Source of the DNA: Chloroflexota bacterium
Lineage (GTDB): Bacteria > Chloroflexota > Dormibacteria > Dormibacterales > Dormibacteraceae
Length of the DNA: 16,054 nucleotides
Reading direction: 5' to 3'
Assembly: GCA_005880175.1 (NCBI GenBank)
Contig: VBJR01000156.1
Span: forward strand, 2,137 to 18,190
Each line of letters begins with the position of its first letter. Within the stretch, counting starts at the first letter, position 1. The notes under the pieces were generated by a model, which was given only the letters and a program-made list of their open reading frames with translations, searched no databases and was not told the origin of the DNA. Positions 1 to 8,726 of the stretch are shown here, one piece after another. Both the position numbers and the translations under genes were made by a program.

Positions 1-3000
1 CCAACTACCAGGGTATGGTGGAGACGTTCAATTGGGAGAACGCCCGCAGCAACGCTGGCCTGAGCGCGACCACGGATCCGCTGTACTGCGACGTCAACCA
101 GAGCCAACCCCAATGCAAGGCGCCGGACGCCGGCGAGTGGAGCCGAATCGTGCTGCAGAACAGATCGGAGTTTGTGCAGCGGGCATGGCAGCAGGGGCAA
201 GGCCAGAGTACACAGACCACGCCAATCACTTCGACAAGCAATTACACCTACCAGCTCGGGGTCTGGACCTACCAGACGGGTACAAGCACCTACTGGCGCA
301 GTTCGGTCGATCAGGACAAGGCCGACTTCTACAATGACAAGCTGGTCGGCTTCGCCTCGACGCAGGTGGGCAACCCGGATGGCTCGACCGAAGTCCACCA
401 CTTCTTCTCCGGTGAGGGCCATGGAATCTACGACCTCTCCCAGGTGCCGTGCACGGGCAACCCACCGACCAGCGGCAACTGCGGCACCATCCCCTGGTGG
501 GACCTGGCCAACGCCGCCCACATGCACGAGTACGAACTGGACCAGTACGACACCAGCGCCAACGGCGGCAAGCTGCTGAAACAGGTGAGGACCACCTGGC
601 AGGCCGTGTGTCCGCCCTCCAACGTGAGCGGATCGCCACCCCACAGTGGCTATGGGACTCAGGGTGGCATGCTGGTCAGCGAGCTGGACGAGGGCGGCAA
701 CCCGGTGGCGGCGTGCGACGTCCAGAAGGCCCAGGTCGACACGCTCACGTACGACGGGGCGAGCAGCGGCCCGGTGCCGGACAAGCGGACTACGTACACC
801 TACGACAGCTACGGCCGGGTCACGAACCAGACCGACCAGGCCACGTCGGGAGTCTTCGACTACAGCAACCAGGCCAACCACACAATCGGGTACGGGGGGG
901 CCGGGTTCGGCGCGCCTGGCCTGGTGAACGGAAACGCCGACACCGCGATGAGCTTCGACGGGACCAGCGGCTACGTGCAGCTGCCGGCGTCGGTGTTCGC
1001 GTATCCGCTCTCCGGGCAGCAGCCGAGCTACACGCTGTCGTTCGAGGTCTGGTTCCAGACCACCACCGGCGGCGTGATCCTGGGTCAGACCAGTGGTCAG
1101 CTGCCGACCGGGGGCTGGCCGCCAGGATATGTGCCGGCGCTCTACGTGGACAGCAGCGGCGCCGTAAGGGAGAGCCTGTTCTGGCACGGGTCGACGGGAT
1201 CGCAGAACGTGGCCGCGGGTCCCTACAACGACGGCCACCCGCACCACATCGTGGTGACCTACAGCGGCGGGACCGAGATCCTGTACGTGGACGGGCAGCA
1301 GAAGAGCACCCACACGGGGCTGAGCGAGACCGGCTACGGCGGCTACTCCTACCTGCTGGGAACCGGTCCGGGCGGAGGGCAGTGGCCCGGCCTGGCCACC
1401 GGCTGGGACTACTTCAAAGGCACGCTGGGCCAGGTCGCTGTGTACTGGAGCGCGCTGTCGGCGGCGCGGGTGTGGGCACACTTCGCGGCCGGATCAACCT
1501 ACCAGTCGGCGGTTCAGGCCGACTCACCGGTCGTCTACTACCGGCTCAACGACGGAGCAGCGGGAGCCAACGCCGGACCGGCGATGATCGTGAGCAAGCC
1601 GCAGTACATCCAGGACGACACGTTCACGCCCTCGCCGTCGCCGAACGCCACCTACCTGATCGACTTCCCGGCCTCCACCGACGTCGAGGACTCGAACGGC
1701 AACCACTACAGTTGCGGCTACACCAGCTACGACGGCCAGCCCTACGCGACCGGCCAGAGCAGCACCCTGACCGTGGGCCATGTGACCACCGCCGACCGGT
1801 ACACGACCTGCGGGTCCTCGCCCGGCACGTCTACCGGCCTGATCCGTACCACGAGCACCTACGACGCATTCAGCAATCTGCGTGCCAGCGCCGACCCGGA
1901 CGCAAACGCCGGGGTGACCGGTCATACGGGTTGCTCGGCGAACGGATCGAGCTACAGTACCTGCACGACGTACGACGGGACGTTCGGAGCGCTGCCACTC
2001 ACGCGCACGAACGCGCTGGGCCAGAGCTCCAGCACCGCCTACCAGGGATCGGCAGCGACGAGCACAACGCTGGCCGACAGCAGCGGTCACGGAACCGCCG
2101 CGACATGGGCCGGCGGCGTCGGCTTGGGCGCGCCGGGTCTGGTGAGTGGGCTGGCGGACACAGCGATGAGCTTCGACGGCGCCACCGCCTCCGTCCAACT
2201 GCCGTCCTCAGCCTTTGGCGCCTACCCGACCTCTGGCTCGACGCAGTCGTACTCGCTCACAGTCGAAGTCTGGTTCCAGACCACCGGGAGCGGAGTGATC
2301 CTGGGCCAGACCGACAGCACCGGGGTTCCTGGCGGAACGGCGCCCTCCGGCTATGTCCCGATGATCTATGTGGACAGCGGTGGCAAGCTTCGCGAGAGCC
2401 TTGGCTGGCATGGTGCCTACACGCAGAACGTGACCAACGGGCCCTACAACGACGGAAAGCCGCATCAGGTGGTGGCGACGTACGGCGGGGGTACGGACAC
2501 CTTGTACGTGGACGGTCAGCAGATCGGCAGCAAGACGAATCAAAACGAGACGGGCTACGCCAGCAGTTACAACTACTACGTCGGCACCGGCTACACGAGC
2601 GCCAGCTGGCCGGGCACGAGCGGCGGCTGGCAGCCCTTCGCCGGGGTGCTGGGCCAGGTCTCGGTGTACGGCACGACGCTGGCGGCGGCCCGGGTGTTGG
2701 CCCACTTCCGCGCCACCTCGGGGTACCCGGCGGCGATACAGACGGATGCGCCGGCCGTCTACTACCGGCTGGACGACAACACCGGCGCGGCGGGCCCGCT
2801 GGGCGGCTTCGGATTGTGGCCGCTGTTGCAGACCGACGCCAACGGCCAGACCACGACAATTGGGTACGACGGCCTCGGCCGGGAGACCAGCCGGTCGCTG
2901 CCGGGGGAGACCAGTGGCGGGCCGCCGGTGGTGCTCAGCGATCAGAGCGGGCATGGAGCGCAGGCGAGCTGGAGCGGCGGCCTCGGCTTCGGGGCCTCGG

Positions 3001-6000
3001 GCTTGGTCAGCGGCAACCCGGACCAGGCGCTGAGCTTCGACGGGACCAGCGGGTCGGTGGCCGGGCCAGCGCTGACACCGCTGCAGGGAGACAACACGCG
3101 CTCGATCGAGCTCTGGTTCAAGACCACCGTGGCCGGCCAGGCGCTCCTGGATGCGGGCGGGCCGGGCGCCGGGCAGGCGCTCGCGGTCGCGCTGACCCAG
3201 AACGGAGGCGTCAGTCCGGCGCCGCCGGTGAACACGCCCGGCCTGTACGTCAACCTTTGGGGCGCGGGCGACGTCTACGTGCCCGGCCTGACGCTGACCG
3301 ACGGGCAGCCACACCAGCTGGTGTTGGAGCTCTCGGGGACCAGCGTCAGCGTCTATGTCGACGGCCAGACCCCTTCCGGCTTCGTCTACAGCGGGACCGG
3401 CTGGTCAAGCACGCAGTCGCAGCCGTTCGCGCTGCCGGTCACGCCGAACACCGCGGCCAACCCGCTATGGGTGGGCCGCACGCGCTTGGTGGTCAACGGC
3501 GCAACCACGGCCTACTTCAGCGGCAGCATCGGCGAGGTGGCGGTGTACGACCACGCCCTCACCGCGGCGCGGGTGTCCGCCCACCGGACGGCCGGCGCCG
3601 GGTACCGGGCGTCGGTGCTGGCGGACTCGCCGGCAGCCTACTACCCGCTCGCCGACACCGGCCCTGGTCAGGCGACGCTGGCCACGAGTTATACGGTCTG
3701 GTGCACTGGCGTTGCGGGCGGGGAAGCCCCCTGCATAGAGGTGGACAAGACCCAGCGCCTGAACAGCACGACAACCGCGACCTCGCGGGCTTTCTACGAC
3801 GGGCTCGGCCACCTGGTCGAGACTCGCTCGCCGGCCCCCGGCGGCAAGGACGTGGTGCAGTACTCCTTCTACGACCAGAGCCAGCGAGTCGCCTTCCGGA
3901 GCGTGCCCTACCTAGTCGCTGCCTACAGCGGAGGGCCCGGTGCGGCGGCGTTCTCGGTCCCCGACAGCACGCAGTTCGGGATCACCTATGACGGCACGCA
4001 GGGCACGACCATCACCGGCAAGTACGACGGCCTCGGACGTCTGCTGATCAGCACTGACGCCCTCGGCAACACTTCGATGAAGACGTACGCGGTGGTGTGC
4101 GCCCCGGCCGGGACCGGCGACGCCGGTTGCTACGCGCAGACGCTGAACGTCGACCCGAAGGGTCACCAGAGCGGCACACTCACGGACGCACTCGGCCGGG
4201 CCGCATACGAGCAGCGCTACACGGGCAACAGCGGCTCGAACTACGCCGTCTACGCAACCGCCAGGTACACGTACGACTTCGTCGGCGACCTGCTCAAGAT
4301 CGTGCAGCCGGACGGAGTCACGCAGACCACGTTCGGCTACGACATGGCCGGCCGCAAGACGACGATGTCGGATCCCGACCTGGGTGGCCAGACGTACACC
4401 TACGACCAGAACGGGAACCTTCTCAAGAGTATCGACGCCCGGGGCGCAGCCGGGACCATCTTCATGGGCTACGACGGCCTGGACCGTCCGACCGCGCGGA
4501 GTACAAACAGCGACCTGAGCAACCCCTACGACACCTACGGATACGACTCGACAGCGGGTAGCAGCGCGGGCGTCGGCCGGCTGAGCAGCGAGACGTTCTC
4601 CTCGGGCTCGCTGAGCGGCAGCTACGCCTACCTGTACGACGGCCGCGGCCAGCAGACCCAGTCGACCCTGACTGTGGGCGCGGCGGTCACGCCGGCCTTC
4701 GTGCAGCAGGTGAGCGGCCACACCTCCGCGCACACAAGCTTGGGGGCAACCTTCGGCACCAACGTGACCGCCGGGAACCGGATCGTGGTCGTGGTCGGCG
4801 TGTGGAACAGCGGCGCAACAGCGAGTGGGGTGACGGACACGGCGGGCAACGTCTACACCAAGGTGGCCGGCCAGGTGGCGTCGGACGGGACCGAGGAGAC
4901 GGTGTGGACGGCGCCGATCACGGCCGGCGGCGGGACCAAGCCGACCGTGACGGCGACGGCGAGCTCCAGCGCCGACATCGGGATCGCGGTGATGGAGTAC
5001 TCGGGGCTGTCGAGGGCCTCGGGCACGGCCGCGGTGGACCGCACCGCGATGGCGAACGGGACCACCAGCAGCGCCGGGAACGTGTCCTCGGGTGGGACGC
5101 CGTCGGTGACGGCCGCGAACGAGCTGGCGGTCGGTGCCTACGTGGACTCGGGCTTCAACGACAGCCTGAGCTACGGGAGCGGCTGGAGCGGACGGGTCAA
5201 CGTGTCGCCGACCGGCGACATAGAGGTGGCGGTGGAGGACCAGGCGGCAGGCCTGGGCTCGACCCCGAATGCACAGGTTGGGACGGGAATCGGCACGACC
5301 TGGCTGATGTCGACTGTCGTGTTCCGGCCGGCGGCGTACACCACCCAAAGCAGCTACGACGACGCCGGCAACGTGCTTGGCCAGACCTACCCGGACGGCC
5401 AGACCGTGACCAATGCGTACACCGCCCAGGGCTGGCTGTCGGGAGTGTCGACCAGCCAGGGCGGGACGACGCTGGCCTCCAGCCTGGCCTATACCGGAAT
5501 CGGCGGCGCCTTCGGTGAGATCACCGGGGCCAGCCTCGGCAACGGGACGTACACATACAGTGCGACCTACGACCTAGTGGACCGTGCGACCGACCTGAAG
5601 ACCACCAAGACCAGCGGCGGCGCGGTCATGTTCGACCAGTCGCGGACCTTCGACGGTGCCGGCAACGTGAGCACGATCGGCACGACGATGCCGGGTGGGA
5701 CCGACAACCAGTCGTTCTGCTACGACGAGCAAGATCGGCTGACCTGGGCCAGCGCGGCGACGGCCACGCCGCCCTGCGGCGGCTCCAATACGGCCGGGAC
5801 GCTGACGGCGGCACAGTACACGCAGACGTTCGGCTACGACGTGATGGGCCGCATGACCAGCGGTCCACTGGGCAGCTACACCTACGGCAGCGCAGGCCAC
5901 GTCAACGCGGCCACGGCGATAGGCGGCACAGCGTGGACGGCGGCCTACGACGCGGCGGGGAACATGACCTGCCGTGCGCCGTCGAGCTCGAGCACGTGCT

Positions 6001-7391
6001 CGGGTACACAGACGGGCGCGCAGATCGGCTACAACAACGAGGGCGAGCGGTCGACGTGGCAGAACGCACCGACGAGCCCGAGCACGACAGCCCAGTTCCT
6101 CTACGACGGCCAGGGCCAGCGGGTCGAGCAGTCGGTGACCCAGTCGGGAACGACCACCACCACGGTCTACGTGGGCGACGTGGAGGAGCTGTCGACCAGC
6201 GGCGGCACAACCACGACGACGGCTTACTACTACATGGATGGGAAGCGGATCGGGCTGTCGGTGGGAGGGGTGATTAGCTACCTGGCCTCGGACGGCCTGG
6301 GCAGCGCGACGGTGACGCTGAACGGGAGCGGGAGTGCGACCGCGGCACAGCTGTTTGCGCCGTACGGCGGCGTGCGATACAGCAGCGGGTCGATGCCGAC
6401 GAGGTATGGGTTCACTGGGCAGCGGTCCGACGCGACCAGCGGGCTGGACTACTATGGGGCTCGGTACTACGACCCACTGGCCGGACAGTTCACGAGCGGA
6501 GACACCTTGCTTCCGGGTGGCGGGTTCGATCTCTGGGGTCTCTCGCCGTACGCGTACGTGGGTGGAAACCCGGTCATCAGGGTCGATCCCACCGGTCACA
6601 GCAACCAGTGCGGACCAGGCGGTTGCGGGAGCACATGCGACCCCAGCGACCCGAGTTGCGGCAGCGCTCCCGCTCCTGGAGGCAACCAGTGTGATCCGAT
6701 CGACCCCAACTGCGGTAATGACGGTGGCGGGACCAGCGGTGGTGGCGGCGGTGGCGGCGGCGGCGGCGGCGGCGGCGGCCAAGGGAGCGCGGGCAGTAAT
6801 GGCGGGGAGAACAGTCAGAGCCAGTGTGACGTGCTGCCTAACTGCGCACCACCACCTCCTCCTCCAACGCCGAACGGGTCCTGCATTATGGCCCCAGCAG
6901 CGTGCATTCTGCAGCCCGTTTTGGGCGGTCCTCAAGATGAGCAGCAGACCGGGGCGCCCGTGTACACGTGTGACATCATCGGGGAAGCCGTCTGCGCAAT
7001 CTCGATTGCGGCGGCAGCGGCGAAAACCGGACCCAACTCGACTGCCGCCGCGACTGATGCACTTGGCCAGCTCGTCGCGCTAGCGGCGGCCGTCGCTGCT
7101 GCGATGACACTCTCCGAAGTCGCGAGTCAGGCGCTCAAGAACCGACAAGCCTGGGAAGACGATGTCTGGGAACATCAACAGTGGCAGCAGCTTCGGAACG
7201 GATTCGCGGCTCGCAACAAGTATCTAGCTGAGTTGTATCGCGGCACCGATATGGAACAACCCGGTGGCCCTGGCACCGGGGGGAAACCACCTTGGGGCAA
7301 GATCGGTCTCGCCATCGGTATCGCTGGCGGCGCTGGTCTCGTCCTCTATTTGCTGACCACAGGAAAGAACAACGATGAGCTCACCCGCTGA
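1..7391 (+). CDS. Giant Rhs/YD-repeat protein with LamG modules (5' truncated by window)
   Basis: Rhs/YD-repeat proteins are large secreted or surface shells that carry a variable C-terminal tip, often a toxin. The reading frame is open from base 3, and the first Met codon (base 15) sits inside conserved sequence (NYQGMVETFNWENAR), so the true start lies upstream. Residues below count from that Met. Three LamG/concanavalin-like modules lie at about 293-515, 685-920 and 975-1210. YD repeats (TYDSYGRVT, GYDGLGRE, YDGLGRLL, GYDMAGRKT) lie before, between and after them. A different beta-rich module is inserted at about 1556-1775. The Rhs core (FTGQRSDATSGLDYYGARYY, then NPVIRVDPTGH) ends near 2195. 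The last 263 residues hold Cys-rich CDPxDPxC-like motifs, 14 glycines, Ala-rich hydrophobic stretches (near 2320-2365) and a final candidate membrane helix (GLAIGIAGGAGLVLYLL). The family call is secure. The tip's activity is not recognised. Confidence 0.93.
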   Translation, partial: NYQGMVETFNWENARSNAGLSATTDPLYCDVNQSQPQCKAPDAGEWSRIVLQNRSEFVQRAWQQGQGQSTQTTPITSTSNYTYQLGVWTYQTGTSTYWRSSVDQDKADFYNDKLVGFASTQVGNPDGSTEVHHFFSGEGHGIYDLSQVPCTGNPPTSGNCGTIPWWDLANAAHMHEYELDQYDTSANGGKLLKQVRTTWQAVCPPSNVSGSPPHSGYGTQGGMLVSELDEGGNPVAACDVQKAQVDTLTYDGASSGPVPDKRTTYTYDSYGRVTNQTDQATSGVFDYSNQANHTIGYGGAGFGAPGLVNGNADTAMSFDGTSGYVQLPASVFAYPLSGQQPSYTLSFEVWFQTTTGGVILGQTSGQLPTGGWPPGYVPALYVDSSGAVRESLFWHGSTGSQNVAAGPYNDGHPHHIVVTYSGGTEILYVDGQQKSTHTGLSETGYGGYSYLLGTGPGGGQWPGLATGWDYFKGTLGQVAVYWSALSAARVWAHFAAGSTYQSAVQADSPVVYYRLNDGAAGANAGPAMIVSKPQYIQDDTFTPSPSPNATYLIDFPASTDVEDSNGNHYSCGYTSYDGQPYATGQSSTLTVGHVTTADRYTTCGSSPGTSTGLIRTTSTYDAFSNLRASADPDANAGVTGHTGCSANGSSYSTCTTYDGTFGALPLTRTNALGQSSSTAYQGSAATSTTLADSSGHGTAATWAGGVGLGAPGLVSGLADTAMSFDGATASVQLPSSAFGAYPTSGSTQSYSLTVEVWFQTTGSGVILGQTDSTGVPGGTAPSGYVPMIYVDSGGKLRESLGWHGAYTQNVTNGPYNDGKPHQVVATYGGGTDTLYVDGQQIGSKTNQNETGYASSYNYYVGTGYTSASWPGTSGGWQPFAGVLGQVSVYGTTLAAARVLAHFRATSGYPAAIQTDAPAVYYRLDDNTGAAGPLGGFGLWPLLQTDANGQTTTIGYDGLGRETSRSLPGETSGGPPVVLSDQSGHGAQASWSGGLGFGASGLVSGNPDQALSFDGTSGSVAGPALTPLQGDNTRSIELWFKTTVAGQALLDAGGPGAGQALAVALTQNGGVSPAPPVNTPGLYVNLWGAGDVYVPGLTLTDGQPHQLVLELSGTSVSVYVDGQTPSGFVYSGTGWSSTQSQPFALPVTPNTAANPLWVGRTRLVVNGATTAYFSGSIGEVAVYDHALTAARVSAHRTAGAGYRASVLADSPAAYYPLADTGPGQATLATSYTVWCTGVAGGEAPCIEVDKTQRLNSTTTATSRAFYDGLGHLVETRSPAPGGKDVVQYSFYDQSQRVAFRSVPYLVAAYSGGPGAAAFSVPDSTQFGITYDGTQGTTITGKYDGLGRLLISTDALGNTSMKTYAVVCAPAGTGDAGCYAQTLNVDPKGHQSGTLTDALGRAAYEQRYTGNSGSNYAVYATARYTYDFVGDLLKIVQPDGVTQTTFGYDMAGRKTTMSDPDLGGQTYTYDQNGNLLKSIDARGAAGTIFMGYDGLDRPTARSTNSDLSNPYDTYGYDSTAGSSAGVGRLSSETFSSGSLSGSYAYLYDGRGQQTQSTLTVGAAVTPAFVQQVSGHTSAHTSLGATFGTNVTAGNRIVVVVGVWNSGATASGVTDTAGNVYTKVAGQVASDGTEETVWTAPITAGGGTKPTVTATASSSADIGIAVMEYSGLSRASGTAAVDRTAMANGTTSSAGNVSSGGTPSVTAANELAVGAYVDSGFNDSLSYGSGWSGRVNVSPTGDIEVAVEDQAAGLGSTPNAQVGTGIGTTWLMSTVVFRPAAYTTQSSYDDAGNVLGQTYPDGQTVTNAYTAQGWLSGVSTSQGGTTLASSLAYTGIGGAFGEITGASLGNGTYTYSATYDLVDRATDLKTTKTSGGAVMFDQSRTFDGAGNVSTIGTTMPGGTDNQSFCYDEQDRLTWASAATATPPCGGSNTAGTLTAAQYTQTFGYDVMGRMTSGPLGSYTYGSAGHVNAATAIGGTAWTAAYDAAGNMTCRAPSSSSTCSGTQTGAQIGYNNEGERSTWQNAPTSPSTTAQFLYDGQGQRVEQSVTQSGTTTTTVYVGDVEELSTSGGTTTTTAYYYMDGKRIGLSVGGVISYLASDGLGSATVTLNGSGSATAAQLFAPYGGVRYSSGSMPTRYGFTGQRSDATSGLDYYGARYYDPLAGQFTSGDTLLPGGGFDLWGLSPYAYVGGNPVIRVDPTGHSNQCGPGGCGSTCDPSDPSCGSAPAPGGNQCDPIDPNCGNDGGGTSGGGGGGGGGGGGGGQGSAGSNGGENSQSQCDVLPNCAPPPPPPTPNGSCIMAPAACILQPVLGGPQDEQQTGAPVYTCDIIGEAVCAISIAAAAAKTGPNSTAAATDALGQLVALAAAVAAAMTLSEVASQALKNRQAWEDDVWEHQQWQQLRNGFAARNKYLAELYRGTDMEQPGGPGTGGKPPWGKIGLAIGIAGGAGLVLYLLTTGKNNDELTR
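895..3625 (+). repeat. Three LamG-type module repeats inside the Rhs gene
   Basis: Three copies of a roughly 200-residue module begin near 895, 2070 and 2935. Each opens with a GxGxxGLVxGxxDxAxSFDG-like segment, carries an EVWFQTT or ELWFKTT strand and a YVDGQ strand, and closes with an AARVxAH helix followed by a DSPxxYYxL-like segment. Copies one and two are close: both have DTAMSFDG, EVWFQTT, GVILGQT, GPYNDG and LYVDGQQ. Copy three is clearly more divergent. LamG folds commonly bind carbohydrate or other surface ligands. Here they are spliced between YD repeats, which suggests modular duplication. The module boundaries are approximate. Confidence 0.8.
6738..6779 (+). repeat. GGC/GGT triplet tract encoding 14 glycines
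   Basis: Forty-two bases of almost pure GGC/GGT codons, in frame, encode an uninterrupted run of 14 glycines in the linker between the Rhs core and the C-terminal tip. Because the unit is a triplet, slippage would change linker length without shifting the frame. CDPxDPxC-type cysteine motifs stand before it and a CDVLPNC plus poly-proline segment follows it. Confidence 0.9.
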
Positions 7392-7890
7392 CGGAGGCCG
7401 TATAGCGCTCGCTCGTGCGCGAATGCGTGCTATTGTACAAGCAATGGGTTGGCTACCGACTTCGGACTGGTCTGGCCGGCTGATGACCGTTGGCGCTGTG
7501 CTCGTCGCGGTCGCAGTTGTCGTCGCGTTGGCAAGTGAGGTGGCCAGGCCCAACGCACCTTATCGAACGATCGCATTGGCGCTGGTCATCCTAGGCGTCA
7601 TGTCTGGCGTCGTCGGCATTGGGATCTCGGGACTCGGCCAAGAGACAGTACGTCGGGGTCGCGCAGCGCGGCTCGGCCCGTTCTACGGTGCGCGTGCCGC
7701 CTATCTGTGGCAGTCGCTGCCACCGATAGGCAAGATCGCATTTGGCGTTGTGGTACCAGTCGCCGCGATATCGATCGTCGTCCTCGTCCTTGCAGGCGCA
7801 CCAAGGCAAGTGGTGATCGTGACATGGGTGCTGAGCCTGATACTGTTCGGCGCTCTGTTGACATTGGCGAGTCGCACCACCGTACGATAG
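7375..7890 (+). CDS. Four-helix membrane protein overlapping the Rhs stop; candidate immunity protein
   Basis: No family is recognised for this 171-residue protein. Four hydrophobic segments are visible at about residues 37-56 (VGAVLVAVAVVVALA), 66-87 (ALALVILGVMSGVVGIGI), 121-140 (AFGVVVPVAAISIVVLVL) and 147-165. A basic cytoplasmic-type loop (RRGRAARLG) lies between helices two and three. The ATG overlaps the last 17 bases of the Rhs gene in another frame, and AGGAAAG sits just upstream, so translation is probably coupled to Rhs. A small gene directly after an Rhs tip is the usual immunity-gene position, and a membrane immunity protein would suit the hydrophobic tip of this Rhs. That role is inferred from position and topology only. 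A membrane chaperone or an unrelated small membrane protein is also possible. Confidence 0.7.
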   Translation: MSSPADGGRIALARARMRAIVQAMGWLPTSDWSGRLMTVGAVLVAVAVVVALASEVARPNAPYRTIALALVILGVMSGVVGIGISGLGQETVRRGRAARLGPFYGARAAYLWQSLPPIGKIAFGVVVPVAAISIVVLVLAGAPRQVVIVTWVLSLILFGALLTLASRTTVR

Positions 7891-8158
7891 CCAATAGGAT
7901 CGGAATACTGCGCACAGGGCCCGGATGGAGCGAGGGAAGCGCCACCCGCGTCATGCTCGCGGCCGGGCTCACCGAGGAGGGCTGACGAGAGCCAGCGTTG
8001 CCGGCCTTGTGAACCGGGACCCTGCTGCACTTCGCGCTCCGTCCGACGACAACGTCGAGGTCGGTATCCGCCGTGGCGACATCGTCGTGCTCGGGCTGCT
8101 GTGCTCGCTGACCGGGTGCCCGACCGGATCCGGGCGGCAGCGACACCGAGCTCCAGCG
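7891..8158. other. Region between convergent genes, no supported gene
   Basis: This stretch lies between the end of the plus-strand membrane-protein gene and the end of the minus-strand Hcp gene. Short open frames on both strands have no convincing start, ribosome site or family resemblance. A plus-strand segment near 8003-8118 reads protein-like (VNRDPAALRAPSDD, then RRGDIVVLGLL) but could not be assigned. No clear T-tailed terminator hairpin was seen, only a short CCGGATCCGG-type palindrome near 8123-8132. Confidence 0.4.
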
Positions 8159-8647
8159 TCAGATCGTTCGGTTGCCTTTGAGATCCCACCCCGCGACCAC
8201 CGGGGTGCCGGCGCTGCCGTCCGCCTTCAGTGGCGTGAAGGTGTACCGCACCTGCGAGAACGTCAAGGCGGCCTGGTCGACAGGGAGCTCCGCATCAGGC
8301 ACGTCGCCGATCCGGTAGGAGCTGATCGCTACGTCCTTGAACGCCAACTCCAGCACGGTGATCGGGTCCTTCGACGTCCGGACGCCGGTCACGGTGGCAG
8401 TCGGGAAGACCTTGCCTGTCACCACCGCCAAGAAGAGCTCTGGCGATGCCTGGCTGGTACTGGCTGTGAACGAGAACTCTGCCAGTGACGGCTTGCCAGC
8501 GCCGGCACCACCACCACCCTGCGATCCGGCGGCCACCACGTGAGCGGCGCCCCAGCTGAACGACTGCAACTGGATCTCGCCCGGGTGCACCTTGTCACTG
8601 CTGTCGCCCTGGATTCCTTCGATCTTCAAGAAGAACTCGATGGCCAT
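8159..8647 (-). CDS. hcp: Hcp-family (type VI tail-tube-like) protein, orphan
   Basis: A 162-residue protein of the Hcp1/TssD family (PF05638 type), whose members stack as hexameric rings to form the inner tube of type VI secretion systems and also occur as secreted proteins. It shows the family's N-terminal pattern FFLKIEGIQGDSSDKVHPGE, followed by IQLQSFSWG. The family C-terminal pattern SQVRYTFTP, then GWDLKGNRTI, is also present. Length fits the family. The start is set by AAGGAGT placed seven bases before the ATG. The frame stays open upstream to 9172, but that extension is low-complexity and falls in a decayed region. No sheath, VgrG, baseplate, membrane-complex or ClpV gene is in the window, so this is an orphan copy here. 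A Gly/Ala-rich loop (SQGGGGAGAGK) lies where the family usually has a variable loop. The family call is strong; the role in this organism is unknown. Confidence 0.9.
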   Translation of the reverse strand: MAIEFFLKIEGIQGDSSDKVHPGEIQLQSFSWGAAHVVAAGSQGGGGAGAGKPSLAEFSFTASTSQASPELFLAVVTGKVFPTATVTGVRTSKDPITVLELAFKDVAISSYRIGDVPDAELPVDQAALTFSQVRYTFTPLKADGSAGTPVVAGWDLKGNRTI

Positions 8648-8653
8648 GGAAGC

Positions 8654-8660
8654 ACTCCTT
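8654..8660 (-). promoter_or_regulatory. Shine-Dalgarno AAGGAGT fixing the hcp start
   Basis: On the minus strand AAGGAGT lies six to seven bases before the ATG at 8647. This near-consensus site favours the 162-residue Hcp start over the long open extension upstream. Confidence 0.75.
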
Positions 8661-8726
8661 GGTAGCCTGGCCCGCAACTCCGGATGGTCGGGAATCGTCC
8701 CACGGCCGATTCGTCCGCGGGTCGGG

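Noticed and set aside
449..3991. A 1180-codon open frame in a second plus frame inside the Rhs gene
   Set aside because: Arg/Gly/Ala-rich composition without domain features; it shadows the Rhs frame, whose LamG and YD motifs are unmistakable. High GC makes such shadows common.
3912..5348. A 478-codon minus-strand frame, and the similar one at 5574-6935
   Set aside because: Low-complexity Arg/Val/Ala composition, no ribosome site and no motif; antisense shadows of the Rhs gene.
7990..8130. Cytochrome P450 fragment suggested by VNRDPAALRAPSDD and RRGDIVVLGLL
   Set aside because: The two motifs are in the wrong order for a P450, and no heme-binding Cys motif follows.
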